From contig DLHJ01000014.1 in the NCBI GenBank assembly GCA_002483145.1, positions 62,001-126,000 of the forward strand: 64,000 nucleotides of DNA. The letters are read 5' to 3'. The translations under genes were made by a program, and so were the position numbers. The notes under the pieces were generated by a model. It was not told where the DNA came from, searched no databases, and was given only the letters and a program-made list of their open reading frames with translations. The stretch is from Cellvibrio sp. UBA7671 (GTDB taxonomy: Bacteria; Pseudomonadota; Gammaproteobacteria; Pseudomonadales; Cellvibrionaceae). The stretch's first letter is position 1. Each line of letters starts with the position of its first letter. Positions 40,488 through 50,698 of the stretch are shown here, piece after piece.

Positions 40488-41516
40488 ATGGCGATTAGCC
40501 TTGATGTATTAGCGTCTTTTGCGCCTTTTAATACCCTCAATCATGAATATTTGGTACAGGTTGCCGAGAAAGCCGCACTACGGGAAATCACCAAGGGAGC
40601 GATCATTTTTAAACGGGGTCGCCCGTTTCCTGAAAAAGTGTATTTGGTCAGTGGTACGGTAGATCTTATTGATTCCAGCTTTCAAGTGAATACCATCAAC
40701 CCTGCGAGTGAATCACGTCGTTCGCCGCTCAATATCACCCAACCAACCCAGGTCTCTGCTGTCGCCAAGTCCGATGTCACCCTCTTGTCGGTTGATAGCG
40801 ATTTTCTCGATCTGGTGCTTGCCTGGAGTGAATCCAGCGATGAAGAGGCTGATTTATCGGGTGTGAGCCTGCACGATGACAGCGATTGGATGTCATCGCT
40901 ATTGCAGTCCCCATTATTTAGTCGCTTACCTCCGGCGAATATTCGCCAACTGTTTATCCGTTTCAAGGCGCAAAAAGTATTGGCCGATGAAGTTGTTATC
41001 AAGCAGGGCGAACGCGGTGATTATTTTTACGTGCTGGAATCCGGTAGTGCGATGGTGATGGATACGGCGGGAAAGATTTTGGCGGCGCTGCGCCCCGGTC
41101 ATTATTTTGGTGAGGAGGCATTGGTTGGTGATACCACGCGCAATGCCACCGTAAAAATGATTACTCCCGGCAAGGTAATGCGCTTGGATAAAGAAGATTT
41201 CCGTGAGTTGCTGCAAGAGCCGGTGCTTAAATATGTGAGCGCCGAGGATCTCAAAGCGCGTGCGACGGATCTACCTGCTTATCAAATCCTCGATGTACGT
41301 TTGCCACTTGAACGGCGTGCCCAAGCTGTTCCTGATAGCCGCAATATCCCGCTCAACCAATTGCGCAACAATCTCAAAAATCTGGATGATACAGTGACCT
41401 ATGTAATCACCGACGATTCCGGCCGCCGCTGCGACGTAGCCTCGCACCTGTTGACCCAGGCAGGCTTTGACAGTTGTATCCTGCGCGATTCTGCTCGCTA
41501 CTACTCTGGTTTGTAA
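40488..41516 (+). CDS. Double cyclic-nucleotide-binding domain protein with degenerate rhodanese domain
   Basis: A 342-residue protein. The N-terminal ~110 residues form a divergent cNMP-binding fold (KGAIIFKRGRPFPEKVYLVSGTVDL). Residues about 140-255 form a better-conserved one, with GERGDYFYVLESGSAMV and the phosphate-binding cassette HYFGEEALVGDTTRNATVKM. The C-terminus (about 258-342) is rhodanese-like (YQILDVRLPLERRAQAVPDSRNIPL), but the loop expected to hold the catalytic Cys reads TDDSGRRC, with Asp at the Cys position, so sulfurtransfer is unlikely. It lacks a DNA-binding domain, so it is not a CRP-type regulator. Start ATG 40488 with GGAG upstream. Function unknown; probably a signal-binding adaptor. 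Confidence 0.82.
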   Translation: MAISLDVLASFAPFNTLNHEYLVQVAEKAALREITKGAIIFKRGRPFPEKVYLVSGTVDLIDSSFQVNTINPASESRRSPLNITQPTQVSAVAKSDVTLLSVDSDFLDLVLAWSESSDEEADLSGVSLHDDSDWMSSLLQSPLFSRLPPANIRQLFIRFKAQKVLADEVVIKQGERGDYFYVLESGSAMVMDTAGKILAALRPGHYFGEEALVGDTTRNATVKMITPGKVMRLDKEDFRELLQEPVLKYVSAEDLKARATDLPAYQILDVRLPLERRAQAVPDSRNIPLNQLRNNLKNLDDTVTYVITDDSGRRCDVASHLLTQAGFDSCILRDSARYYSGL

Positions 41517-41532
41517 TGCCGGCTCAAGCAAG

Positions 41533-41562
41533 CTGCAAATTTTTGTGGCTTGCCTGTATGAT
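41533..41562 (+). promoter_or_regulatory. Possible trpS promoter
   Basis: TATGAT (41557-41562) is a good -10; CTGCAA (41533-41538) at an 18-base spacing is a partial -35. It lies 58 bases before the trpS start. Confidence 0.35.
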
Positions 41563-41620
41563 GGCGCCCTGATTTTTATCGCCACACCAACTGGCTATCC
41601 ATCGATAGAGATAGGGCATC

Positions 41621-42631
41621 ATGAGTAAACAACGCGTATTAACCGGCATTACCACCACAGGCACTCCGCACCTCGGCAATTACGTTGGCGCCATTCGTCC
41701 CGCTATTCAGGCGAGCCAAAGTGCAAATGTGCAGTCCTTTTATTTTTTGGCGGATTTTCATGCGCTGATCAAATGTCAGGATCCGGATCTGGTTCATCAA
41801 TCCACCCGTGAAATTGCCGCTACATGGATGGCATTGGGGCTGGATACCGACAACGCGATTTTTTATCGCCAATCTGATGTGCCTGAAATTCCCGAGCTGT
41901 GTTGGGTTCTTACCTGCAATGCAGCGAAAGGGTTAATGAATCGCGCCCACGCCTATAAAGCATCAGTTGATGCAAATCTCGAAGCCGGTGAAGATACTGA
42001 TTACGGTATTACTATGGGGTTGTATTCCTACCCGATTTTAATGGCCGCCGATATTTTAATGTTCAATGCCAATAAAGTTCCTGTAGGTCGCGACCAAATC
42101 CAACACATCGAAATGGCCCGCGATATTGCCGCACGTTTTAATCATCACTACGGTGAACATTTTGTGTTGCCAGAGGCGCAAGTGGATGACAATGTGAATG
42201 CGGTATTACAAGGGTTGGATGGCCGCAAAATGAGCAAGAGTTACGGCAATACCATTCCGTTATTTTTGCCGGAAAAACAACTGAAAAAATCGATTAATAA
42301 AATCCTTACCAATTTACTTGAACCAGGTCAGGCAAAAGATCCTGATACTTCCCCGGTATTTCAAATCTGGCAGGCATTCGCGACACCAGAACAAACTGCG
42401 CAGATGCGCCAACAGTTTGCTGAAGGTATTGCCTGGGGCGAAGCAAAACGCCAATTGTTTGAATTGATCAATGGTCAGTTAGCGGAGGCGCGTGATAAGT
42501 ATGAATCGCTTTTGGCAAACCCCGTCCATATTGAAGAAGTGCTGCAAAAAGGCGCCGCAAAAGCGCGAGCTTACAGTCAGCCGTTGCTGGAAAAAGTGCG
42601 CGAGGCTGTTGGGATTCGCAAAATAAAATAA
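41621..42631 (+). CDS. trpS: Tryptophanyl-tRNA synthetase
   Basis: A 336-residue class I aminoacyl-tRNA synthetase that charges tRNA-Trp. The HIGH-type motif appears as [12 protein letters not shown] (residues about 13-24), and [13 protein letters not shown] carries KMSKS. It also has [36 protein letters not shown]. Full length for the bacterial short form. It starts 105 bases after the cNMP gene and has its own likely promoter and a strong terminator. Confidence 0.97.
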   Translation: MSKQRVLTGITTTGTPHLGNYVGAIRPAIQASQSANVQSFYFLADFHALIKCQDPDLVHQSTREIAATWMALGLDTDNAIFYRQSDVPEIPELCWVLTCNAAKGLMNRAHAYKASVDANLEAGEDTDYGITMGLYSYPILMAADILMFNANKVPVGRDQIQHIEMARDIAARFNHHYGEHFVLPEAQVDDNVNAVLQGLDGRKMSKSYGNTIPLFLPEKQLKKSINKILTNLLEPGQAKDPDTSPVFQIWQAFATPEQTAQMRQQFAEGIAWGEAKRQLFELINGQLAEARDKYESLLANPVHIEEVLQKGAAKARAYSQPLLEKVREAVGIRKIK

Positions 42632-42647
42632 TTGTATTTTGTGCAAT

Positions 42648-42684
42648 AAAAAATCCCCGCACGTGTAAACGGCGGGGATTTTTT
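42648..42684. terminator. Bidirectional terminator between trpS and bioA
   Basis: AAATCCCCGC (42651-42660) and GCGGGGATTT (42672-42681) form a 10-bp stem with an 11-base loop. An A-tract precedes and a T-tract follows it, so it works for trpS (plus) and bioA (minus). Confidence 0.9.
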
Positions 42685-42714
42685 ATTGTGTTGTTAGTGT
42701 TATTGTGGTGATAA

Positions 42715-44019
42715 TTACTTGGTTAGTGTCGCCACCACTTTTAATACTGCCGAAGTCAATTTGCTTAATTGATCTTTGCTGATAATAAACGGTGGCATTA
42801 AATAAATAACATTGCCGAATGGTCTTATCCATACGCCCAACTCTACAAACATTGGCATTAACTTGCTGGTGTCCACCGCATTCTCCAGCTCGACCACGCC
42901 AATCGCACCCAGTACGCGCACATCGCTAACGTAGGAAAAATCCTTGCAGGGCGCTAATTCTGCGCGCATTTGTTGGCCGATATTGGCAACGGTCGTTTGC
43001 CAATCGGAGTTGAGTAATAAATCGATACTGGCGTTGGCAACAGCGCAGGCGAGTGGGTTGGCCATATAGGTGGGGCCGTGCATAAAAATGCCGTTCTCGC
43101 CCTTGCAGATACCGTTACTGATTTTATCGTTGCAGAGTGTCGCTGCGAGGGTGATATAGCCAGCGGTGAGCGCTTTGCCGATGCATAAAATATCCGGGCT
43201 GATGCCCGCGTGTTCACACGCAAATAATTTTCCCGTACGACCAAAACCGGTGGCAATCTCATCGACGATCAACAAAATTTCGTTTTTATCGCAGAGTTCG
43301 CGCACGCGGCGCAAATAATCCGGTGAATAAAAACGCATGCCGCCAGCGCCCTGGACAATGGGTTCGAGAATTACTGCTGCAATTTTTTGGCGATGCTGCT
43401 GGATCATCTGTGCAAATTTTGCGATGTGTGATTCTTGGAATGGATCATCAAAACCGCAGGGTGGAGCTTCGGCAAACAAATGATGTGAGAGTGCATGATG
43501 AAACAAGTGGTGCATTCCCGATTGCGGGTCGCATACTGACATAGCGCCAAAAGTATCGCCGTGGTATCCGCGTTTCAAGGTCAAAAACATGGTGCGCTGC
43601 GCTTGGCCCTGTGAATGCCAATATTGAATTGCCATTTTGAGCGCAACTTCGACGGCGACTGAACCTGAATCTGAAAAGAAAACTTTGTTCAAACCCTCTG
43701 GGGTGATTTTGGCGAGGGTAGTGGCGAGTTTTACCGCGGGCTCGTGAGTGACGCCGGCAAACATCACATGCGCCATTTTGCCCAGTTGATCAATGACTGC
43801 CTGATTTAATACTGGATGATTGTAGCCATGCAATGTGCTCCACCAAGAGGACATGCCATCGATTAACACTCGACCGTCGGCCAAATGTAATTCCACGCCT
43901 TGCGCATGGCTCACTGCTGTGATCATGCCCGGTTGGGTAAACGAGGTGTAGGGGTGCCACACATGGGCGCGGTCTAAACGCAGCAAATCATGGTTGGCAA
44001 TTTCTTGGGTGTATATCAT
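42715..44019 (-). CDS. bioA: Adenosylmethionine-8-amino-7-oxononanoate aminotransferase
   Basis: A 434-residue PLP aminotransferase that turns KAPA into DAPA in biotin synthesis, using S-adenosylmethionine as amino donor. It has HVWHPYTSFTQ, DGMSSWWSTLHGYNHP (typical of BioA), GYHGDTFGAMSV, IVDEIATGFGRTGK, the PLP-binding Lys in CIGKALTAGYITLAA and HGPTYMANPLACAVANAS. It stands apart from other bio genes in this window; a biotin-repressor type palindrome is not seen upstream. The ribosome-binding site is weak. Confidence 0.95.
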   Translation of the reverse strand: MIYTQEIANHDLLRLDRAHVWHPYTSFTQPGMITAVSHAQGVELHLADGRVLIDGMSSWWSTLHGYNHPVLNQAVIDQLGKMAHVMFAGVTHEPAVKLATTLAKITPEGLNKVFFSDSGSVAVEVALKMAIQYWHSQGQAQRTMFLTLKRGYHGDTFGAMSVCDPQSGMHHLFHHALSHHLFAEAPPCGFDDPFQESHIAKFAQMIQQHRQKIAAVILEPIVQGAGGMRFYSPDYLRRVRELCDKNEILLIVDEIATGFGRTGKLFACEHAGISPDILCIGKALTAGYITLAATLCNDKISNGICKGENGIFMHGPTYMANPLACAVANASIDLLLNSDWQTTVANIGQQMRAELAPCKDFSYVSDVRVLGAIGVVELENAVDTSKLMPMFVELGVWIRPFGNVIYLMPPFIISKDQLSKLTSAVLKVVATLTK

Positions 44020-44120
44020 GGGAATTCCACATCATTCGCACAAAATAATTATCTGCCTTGCCCAAGCTTAACGAAATTTTTTGCAAAAAGCTGAATCAAT
44101 TTCATTTATTAGGCTGGGTA

Positions 44121-45692
44121 TTAATTAAATCTGATGATCAAATCCAGTTGTTTATGCGAGAGTTTATCCATTTCGCTATTCAGCCCGTCAGCAATACTGA
44201 TCTCTTGTTGTGTTTGATCGGAAATGCGCGCAATCGATTGAGTGTTGCGTTCAATTTCCAATGCCATAGAAGATTGTTCTTCTGCCGCTGTGGCAATTTG
44301 GTGGGACATCTGGTCAATCGTGTTGACTGAGTGAGAAATCGAATCCAGCGCAGTACGGACATTGCTCATTTCATGCACGCTGCGATCGGCTAGATCTAAA
44401 CAATTTTTCATGTTGAGACTGGCGTCTTCAGTGGCTTTGCCCAGGTTGCCGATGATTTGTTGGATGTCACCGGTGGATTCTTGCGTTCTCTGCGCCAGCG
44501 AGCGCACTTCATCGGCCACTACCGCAAAGCCCCGCCCCTGTTCACCTGCACGCGCGGCTTCAATTGCTGCGTTCAGTGCAAGTAGGTTGGTTTGTTCGGC
44601 GATCCCGCGAATCACATCAACCACATTGGCAATTTTGCTACTGTCTTCGCTCAATTTATTGAGCACACTACCGAGGTTGCCAACGGTTTTTGATAAATCA
44701 TCAATTGCGTGGCGGGCACCTTCAATAACAAGATTGCCTTTGTCCACTTCTCCAATCGCCGCTCCGGTCGCCATCGATGTTTGGTTTGCGCCGCTTGCGA
44801 CCTCTTGTACCGCCAACGCCATTTGCTGCATTGCGGTGGCAACACCGGCGGTCTCTTGTTGCTGGGCGCTCATACCTTCGTAGGTTTTGCGCGCGTGATG
44901 ATGAGCTGCCCCTGCTTTGTGTTGCAGCTCTTTGGCTGACTCACCAAAGCGCCCGAGTGCAGTACGCAAGCGCGATTTTATGGCGTGTTGCGCCAGTTCA
45001 ATTTCACCCATAGCATCGCAGCGACCGGTGTAAATATAAGCGGCAAAAGGATCGTTGATGGTGTTGCGGGCCTCTTGTAATGCCTGTGCAATACGGTTTT
45101 GTTGCAGCACTTGCGCAGTGCCGCCGATGATAACTGCGATTACGGCAGTAGCTATGACTGAGGTGATTGAAAGCGAAGCGAACATGCCGGTAGCGACAAG
45201 TAACAATATCCAGCTTGTCAGTGCAATGAGGGTGCTACCGCCAAAGTCACTCCAAAATTTTTCCCAGGACGAATAGGGTGGTTTACCTTGGTTCAAGCGT
45301 TCATAGACATATTCCGCACGGCGAACCAGATTGGGGTCTGCTTTGGCGCGCACGGATTCATAGCCATACACCTGACCCTTTTCGCGCAGTGGGGTGATAT
45401 AGGCATCGACCCAATAATGGTCACCATTTTTGCAGCGGTTTTTAACTATCCCCATCCAGGGCTTACCGGCTTTTAATGCTGTCCAGAGCATACCGAATGC
45501 CGCTGGCGGCATTTGCGGGTGGCGCAAAATGTTGTGCGGTTGGTTGAGCAATTCTTCACTGCTGTAGCCGGAAATGCGGCAAAACGTTTCGTTGCAAAAT
45601 TCGATATCGCCGCGCAGGTTAGAGGAGGAGACGATTTCTTCGTGGTTGGAAAGGTGTACTTCCCTGCCGGTTACATGACCATTATTGCGCAT
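44121..45692 (-). CDS. PAS-containing methyl-accepting chemotaxis protein (Aer-like)
   Basis: A 523-residue receptor. The N-terminal PAS domain (about 10-120: [59 protein letters not shown]) matches the Aer redox/oxygen-taxis type, which binds FAD. A hydrophobic hairpin (about 150-200) anchors it to the membrane. The signalling domain carries [41 protein letters not shown]. There is no periplasmic domain, as in Aer. ATG 45692 follows AGGAA at 7 bases; a start at 45749 is less well supported. No methylation-enzyme tether is seen at the C-terminus. Confidence 0.92.
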   Translation of the reverse strand: MRNNGHVTGREVHLSNHEEIVSSSNLRGDIEFCNETFCRISGYSSEELLNQPHNILRHPQMPPAAFGMLWTALKAGKPWMGIVKNRCKNGDHYWVDAYITPLREKGQVYGYESVRAKADPNLVRRAEYVYERLNQGKPPYSSWEKFWSDFGGSTLIALTSWILLLVATGMFASLSITSVIATAVIAVIIGGTAQVLQQNRIAQALQEARNTINDPFAAYIYTGRCDAMGEIELAQHAIKSRLRTALGRFGESAKELQHKAGAAHHHARKTYEGMSAQQQETAGVATAMQQMALAVQEVASGANQTSMATGAAIGEVDKGNLVIEGARHAIDDLSKTVGNLGSVLNKLSEDSSKIANVVDVIRGIAEQTNLLALNAAIEAARAGEQGRGFAVVADEVRSLAQRTQESTGDIQQIIGNLGKATEDASLNMKNCLDLADRSVHEMSNVRTALDSISHSVNTIDQMSHQIATAAEEQSSMALEIERNTQSIARISDQTQQEISIADGLNSEMDKLSHKQLDLIIRFN

Positions 45693-45843
45693 GAGTGAAT
45701 TCCTGAAATATCGACAAAAACTTGATCTTTCGTGCCCTGTTTTTGTCAAATTGCAAAAAACTCACGAGCAGATCATCTATCTTGGTTTTTCAAGCCTAGT
45801 CCAAAATTGGCGAATCTCTAGTTGCCTTATAGCCATTTAGTTT

Positions 45844-46659
45844 TCAGGCGGCTCGGGTGTTGGTTGACTGGGGAGCGTAGAGTTTGCCATGGACGAGTTG
45901 CGATTCGCGCAGAAATCGGGCGAGAGCGGTGCGCGTCTCTTCCTCCATATCGATAAACTCGACACTAATTTGAGTGTGGCGATAAGGGCTACGGCCGATA
46001 CGAAAGGCGCAGATACGCGCGCGGCAGCGGATCTGTAATTCATCGTTGATATCGACTTCGCACATAGGCAAGAGCGCGCCATGGCGCAAGTAGGGAAGCA
46101 TGTTGCCTGCTATTATCAGGCGCAGGCCGCCTGTGGAAATATCTTGCAGGGTGCCATAGCTTGGCTCCTGCCCGAGGGTACGAATTTTTACTGAGAGCGG
46201 TGATTGGTGGCCGATGATATAACGCGGGGAGCTGCGTCTGGGCATGTAGTAGACGAATTCGGGCAGGGTGATTGCAAAGCCAGAAGCATTATATGTTGAA
46301 CCCATGGCGACAATATGTGCACGAATGACAAGTTGCTCGCCATTGCGGTGATGGCGCAAAGTGATCTCGTCACCCGCGTCCAATATATGCTGTTGGGGAA
46401 ACAGATCGTCCAGCCATAACAGGCCGCGCTCAACATCAATTGCCAGGATCATACTTTGATAAACGCGGCTGGCGCCTGTGATTTTTACCTCCAGCAGTTG
46501 TCGTTGTTTTAGCAGCTCCCAGAGTGGGAGATACTGGTCGGGAATATGACTCTCCGGAGATATGCCGTCCTGCTCCGTAAGCGGATTTTTTAGCTCTGGG
46601 GTCTGGTGTGTGACAGAAGAGCGAAAACTTTTCTTGAACAGTTTATCGAGAAACGACAT
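45844..46659 (-). CDS. PilZ domain protein, YcgR-like
   Basis: A 271-residue cytoplasmic c-di-GMP receptor. The N-terminal half has a YcgR-N-like fold (LLEVKITGASRVYQSMILAIDVERGLLWLDDLFPQ). The PilZ domain follows with the binding residues R-x3-R (RRSSPRYIIG) and D-x-S-x2-G (LQDISTGGLRL), both intact. YcgR proteins brake flagella or adjust surface behaviour when c-di-GMP rises. ATG 46659 is decided by GAGGAGG 5 bases upstream; the frame is open further to 46800 but without support. It lies behind the Aer-like receptor on the same strand, 151 bases apart. Confidence 0.87.
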   Translation of the reverse strand: MSFLDKLFKKSFRSSVTHQTPELKNPLTEQDGISPESHIPDQYLPLWELLKQRQLLEVKITGASRVYQSMILAIDVERGLLWLDDLFPQQHILDAGDEITLRHHRNGEQLVIRAHIVAMGSTYNASGFAITLPEFVYYMPRRSSPRYIIGHQSPLSVKIRTLGQEPSYGTLQDISTGGLRLIIAGNMLPYLRHGALLPMCEVDINDELQIRCRARICAFRIGRSPYRHTQISVEFIDMEEETRTALARFLRESQLVHGKLYAPQSTNTRAA

Positions 46660-46945
46660 TACTACCTCCTCGCGGCAAAGATTCTCCCCTGGCGCTAATT
46701 TCGGCGGGGTTTGATAGGGGTAGGAGCAAGCCCTATGCCAGATACTTGAGATGCCAGTTTGATAAGGTGTGCGGGCGGGGCTTGCTGCTATTTCAACCAT
46801 TTAGCCTGCAATTCCAGAATTATAGACCGGCAATGCCTTGCCGCGTTCCGGTGATTGATTTCAACTTGCGCGCAAAATCCGTACAATGCGCCGCTCGCCG
46901 ACCCAGTCGCCGTTTGATCTACCCTCCCGCACGAGTTATGAGTCC

Positions 46946-47851
46946 ATGAAAGAGTTACACGAACGCAAAGATCGCCTTGAATTTAACAAGCTGCAAAAGC
47001 GTCTGCGCCGCTTGACCGGTTCAGCGATAGTCGATTACAACATGATCGAAGATGGCGACAAGGTGATGGTGTGCCTATCGGGTGGTAAGGATTCATACAC
47101 GATGCTGGATGTCTTGATGAGTCTGCAAAAGACCGCGCCCATATCGTTTGAGCTGGTTGCGGTCAATATGGACCAGAAACAACCGGGTTTCCCTGAGCAC
47201 GTTCTGCCTGCCTATCTTGAGCAGGTGGGTGTGCCTTACCATATCATCGAGCGCGATACCTACAGCATCGTCAAAGAAGTGATTCCGGAAGGCAAGACTA
47301 CTTGCGGACTCTGTTCGCGTTTGCGCCGCGGTACGCTCTATGGTTTTGCCGATGAGATAGGCGCGACCAAAATCGCGCTTGGCCATCACCGCGACGATAT
47401 TATCGAAACCCTATTTTTGAATATGTTTTTCGGTGGCAAATTAAAAGCCATGCCGCCCAAATTATTGGCGGATGACAAGCGCAATATCGTCATTCGCCCG
47501 CTGAGCTATTGTGCCGAAGAGGACATTGCGCACTTTGCCGAATTGAAAGGTTTTCCCATTATTCCGTGCAACCTTTGCGGGTCGCAGGAAAATTTGCAGC
47601 GCCAAGTGGTGAAGGATATGTTGCAACAGTGGGAACGCCAATTTCCTGGCCGTACCGAAACCATTTTTTCCGCAATCCGCAATGTGCAACCATCGCAATT
47701 GGCAGATTTGAATTTATTTGATTTTGTAAATCTGAAAACCAGCAAAGATGCATCTGTTGATGATTCCGACGCGGATTCTTGCAGCATAGTGCCGCTGGCC
47801 CCCCGCACTGACAATTCGGTTCAGTATGTTGATGTGTTGGATATTCATTGA
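46946..47851 (+). CDS. ttcA: tRNA 2-thiocytidine(32) synthetase TtcA
   Basis: A 301-residue iron-sulfur enzyme that thiolates cytidine 32 in some tRNAs. It has the PP-loop [16 protein letters not shown] (about residues 40-55), the Cys pair CGLC in [16 protein letters not shown] that holds the cluster with a third Cys, and [22 protein letters not shown] 46946 ([16 protein letters not shown]) matches the family start; the frame is open to 46886 upstream. It ends in a strong terminator shared with mltD. Confidence 0.95.
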   Translation: MKELHERKDRLEFNKLQKRLRRLTGSAIVDYNMIEDGDKVMVCLSGGKDSYTMLDVLMSLQKTAPISFELVAVNMDQKQPGFPEHVLPAYLEQVGVPYHIIERDTYSIVKEVIPEGKTTCGLCSRLRRGTLYGFADEIGATKIALGHHRDDIIETLFLNMFFGGKLKAMPPKLLADDKRNIVIRPLSYCAEEDIAHFAELKGFPIIPCNLCGSQENLQRQVVKDMLQQWERQFPGRTETIFSAIRNVQPSQLADLNLFDFVNLKTSKDASVDDSDADSCSIVPLAPRTDNSVQYVDVLDIH

Positions 47852-47871
47852 GAAAAGTTAGCGATATCCGT

Positions 47872-47905
47872 GAAAAAGGCCTGATTGAAAAATCAGGCCT
47901 TTTTC
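47872..47905. terminator. Bidirectional terminator between ttcA and mltD
   Basis: A perfect 15-bp stem: GAAAAAGGCCTGATT (47872-47886), loop GAAA, AATCAGGCCTTTTTC (47891-47905). The T-run lies inside the stem on both strands, suitable for the two convergent genes. Confidence 0.93.
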
Positions 47906-47923
47906 ATTGTAAACTAATAAAAA

Positions 47924-49474
47924 TTAATTTTTGGCGGTAAGATAAATCGTTAATTCTTGACCTGGATGAATGTAGCTTTCATCTTTCACTTTATTCCAGT
48001 TCAAAATATCTTTTTTGGATACATCAAATTTGCTGGCAATTTTGTGTAGGGTATCGCCGCTTTTAATTTGATAAGTGATTTTGTTATCTGCAGGTTGGGT
48101 AGCAGATTTATTGACCACTAATAATTTTTGTCCCGGTTTTAATTTTGCGTTAGCCGGTAATTCATTCCACTTCAGCAAATTCTTAACGCTGGTATCGTGT
48201 TTTCTGGCGATGGTCCAAAAACTGTCGCCCGATTCGATGGTGTAGTAGGTGCCGGTATTTTCTTGTGAGCGCTGGGCTATCTCTTGTTCTGCTTGGATTG
48301 CATAGGGCGAGCTCATCGGCGACTGGCCGGGAATGCTTAAACTTTGGCCAACTTTTAATTGTGATGATTTGAGATTATTAGCGGATTGAATTGCAGCAAC
48401 ACTGGTTCCAAAACGTTTGGCGATGGCACCAAGAGTATCACCGGATTTTACTTTGTAATCGCCAGCTACTTGCACGGTGGCGATTTTGGGAAGCTTGTCG
48501 AGGTTCAGAGTAAATTGCGCGGCATCGGCAACAGGCACAAGGAGTTGGTGCGGACCAGTGGGATCAGTGATCCATTTGTTGTAGCCCGCATTGAGATTGC
48601 GCAGCTCTTTAGGGTCAATCTCCGCCATGCGTGCCGCTTGGGCAAGGTCAATTGGTGCGCTCACGTTCACAGTGGTGAAGTAGGGGTTATTGGAAATTTC
48701 ACCCAGTTCCAGATCATATTTTTCGGGGTTAGCTATCACCTTGGAGAGCGCGAGTAATTGCGGAACATAGGATTGGGTTTGTTGTGATAACGGCAGCGAC
48801 CAGAAATCTGTCCCCTTGCCTTGTTTGCGGTTTTTTTCAATCGCGCGGCGAATGGTGCCTTCACCTGCGTTGTAAGCGGCGATGGTCAACAGCCAATCGC
48901 CATTGAACATGGTATTCAGACGTTTGAGGTAGCGTACGGCGGCATCGGTGGAAGCAACTATGTCGCGACGACCGTCATACCAGTGGTTTTGCTTGAGTCC
49001 GAAATTGCGCCCGGTCTGTGGCATAAACTGCCAAACGCCAAGAGCCTTGCTGGGTGATGAGGCAAAAGGGTCATAAGCACTTTCAACGATGGGAAGGAGC
49101 GCCAGTTCCATTGGTAATCCGTTTTCACGCAGTTCATTCGCAACATAATAGAGGTAGGGTTTGCTTTGTTCTGTTACTCGATCAAGGTAGCGCTGGTTGT
49201 TGGAAAGCCAGCGCAGATTTTTGTTGACCTTGGCATCACTGATTTCGGGAAAGCTATACCCATCTGCAATTTCTTCCCAGAGATTGCCGTAATCACCGGT
49301 GTGTTCTCGGAGTTTTGCACCCAGTTCGGATTCTTCGGGTGGAGTGGCGGGTTCTGTGGTGCTGGTATCAGCAACGGGTTCATCGGTCTTTTTCAAGGTG
49401 CTACAGCCAGCCAACGCAATAATCCAGGCAAAGCAGATGAGTAGCAACAGCGGGGAGCGGTTTTGATGGTTCAT
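47924..49474 (-). CDS. mltD: Membrane-bound lytic murein transglycosylase D
   Basis: A 516-residue lipoprotein transglycosylase that cleaves peptidoglycan glycan strands. The signal ends in a lipobox LAGC (Cys 24 from ATG 49474). The SLT domain (about 90-240) has [36 protein letters not shown] with the catalytic Glu, and [13 protein letters not shown]. Three LysM repeats follow in the C-terminal half ([58 protein letters not shown]), which bind peptidoglycan. The start at 49474 puts the lipobox at the right distance; a frame open to 49567 would bury the signal. As in E. coli, gloB is its near neighbour. Confidence 0.94.
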   Translation of the reverse strand: MNHQNRSPLLLLICFAWIIALAGCSTLKKTDEPVADTSTTEPATPPEESELGAKLREHTGDYGNLWEEIADGYSFPEISDAKVNKNLRWLSNNQRYLDRVTEQSKPYLYYVANELRENGLPMELALLPIVESAYDPFASSPSKALGVWQFMPQTGRNFGLKQNHWYDGRRDIVASTDAAVRYLKRLNTMFNGDWLLTIAAYNAGEGTIRRAIEKNRKQGKGTDFWSLPLSQQTQSYVPQLLALSKVIANPEKYDLELGEISNNPYFTTVNVSAPIDLAQAARMAEIDPKELRNLNAGYNKWITDPTGPHQLLVPVADAAQFTLNLDKLPKIATVQVAGDYKVKSGDTLGAIAKRFGTSVAAIQSANNLKSSQLKVGQSLSIPGQSPMSSPYAIQAEQEIAQRSQENTGTYYTIESGDSFWTIARKHDTSVKNLLKWNELPANAKLKPGQKLLVVNKSATQPADNKITYQIKSGDTLHKIASKFDVSKKDILNWNKVKDESYIHPGQELTIYLTAKN

Positions 49475-49763
49475 AGGGTCACTTGTCAGGGTTGCTTTTC
49501 CACCCCGAAGGGTTGGAAAATCCGGTTGATTTTGGCCTTCTTTATTCTTGCGTCTTAGGATTTTCATCCTATTAATTCGCCAAATAACGGCTATTTAGTG
49601 ATTACCTTCGCCCTCCCTGGGGCTGTGGATCTCGGATTCTAGGTGCAGGCGTCGCATGGGTCAACGCCTAATTCGGAATAAGGGCAGCCGGTCACAACCT
49701 GCTTGAGAGCTGATCGGGAATTTGTTTGCGGTGCTTATCCTATTTAGTTTGGCAAAGCGTTTT

Positions 49764-50552
49764 TCAATTGGGCCAAGTGTCTTTGATTAGACGCAGAGCA
49801 CCAAATATCTCTGCTGATGTTTCCGGTATTTGGTGCATTTCGTTTTCAATGAAGATTTTGATGCCAGGGTGTTGACAGCGCAAAAACGGATTTGTTCGTT
49901 TTTCCAGCAAAATATTCGAGGGCAGGGTGATACCGCCTTGCGCTCGGGTCTGTTTGACCTGCTCAAAGCGGGTGCAAAGTTCCTGGTTATCAGGCTCTAC
50001 CGCGACGGCAAATGCCAGATTGGCTTGGGTATATTCGTGGGCGCAATAAATTTGGGTGTCGTCAGGAAGCGCTGCAAGTTTTTGCAAGGAATTCCACATA
50101 ATTTCAGCAGTGCCATCAAATCGTCTTCCGCAACCACCTGCAAAAAGTGCGTCACCGCAAAATAGTAGCGGAGGTGATATTTCATTCCATGAAGACGAGA
50201 AATAGGCAATATGTTCCCAAGTATGACCAGGCACGCCAATGATCCTGAATGTAATTCCTGCTAACTGCAGTAAGTCGCCATCGTTGAGTTTGTGGGTTAC
50301 TTGTGGGATGAATTCTGAGTCAGGGCCGTAAACGGGCACTGGCCACCGCTCCAGCAAACCTGCGATTCCCTGAATATGGTCGTGATGACGATGGGTGATA
50401 AGAATGGCAGCCAGTGTTAACTGATTGCGGACAAGGTAATCGATAACCGGCGCGGCATCACCTGGGTCTACCACGTAGACAGCGTTTGTATCAGCGCTAG
50501 GCTGAATCACCCAAAAATAATTGCTGTCGAGTGCGGGAATCGGGGTAATCAT
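49764..50552 (-). CDS. gloB: Hydroxyacylglutathione hydrolase (glyoxalase II)
   Basis: A 262-residue metallo-beta-lactamase-fold enzyme that releases glutathione and D-lactate from S-lactoylglutathione in methylglyoxal detoxification. The metal site is ITHRHHDHIQG (THxHxDH, about residues 51-61), with further ligands in GHTWEHIAYF and FCGDALFAGGCGRRFDGT. The C-terminus LRLIKDTWPN is slightly divergent from the usual R-x2-KD-x-F. Start ATG 50552; a GTG two codons upstream is an alternative. It is divergent from the YafS-like methyltransferase gene, as in E. coli. Confidence 0.94.
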   Translation of the reverse strand: MITPIPALDSNYFWVIQPSADTNAVYVVDPGDAAPVIDYLVRNQLTLAAILITHRHHDHIQGIAGLLERWPVPVYGPDSEFIPQVTHKLNDGDLLQLAGITFRIIGVPGHTWEHIAYFSSSWNEISPPLLFCGDALFAGGCGRRFDGTAEIMWNSLQKLAALPDDTQIYCAHEYTQANLAFAVAVEPDNQELCTRFEQVKQTRAQGGITLPSNILLEKRTNPFLRCQHPGIKIFIENEMHQIPETSAEIFGALRLIKDTWPN

Positions 50553-50698
50553 TAGCACGCTGGCGCCTCGCTAAAATGGTGCCCACTATTCTACGCCTCT
50601 CCTGCGGTATGTTTTAACGCTAATTTGTCCCTGGCTCTTGTGCTAGATTGTTGTCAGCCTTATATAAGAGCACTTGCAGTAGATGATGAGCGCGAAAA

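Noticed and set aside
44020-44120. Biotin repressor (BirA) operator before bioA
   Set aside because: No TTGTAAAC-type inverted repeat is present in the upstream region on either strand.
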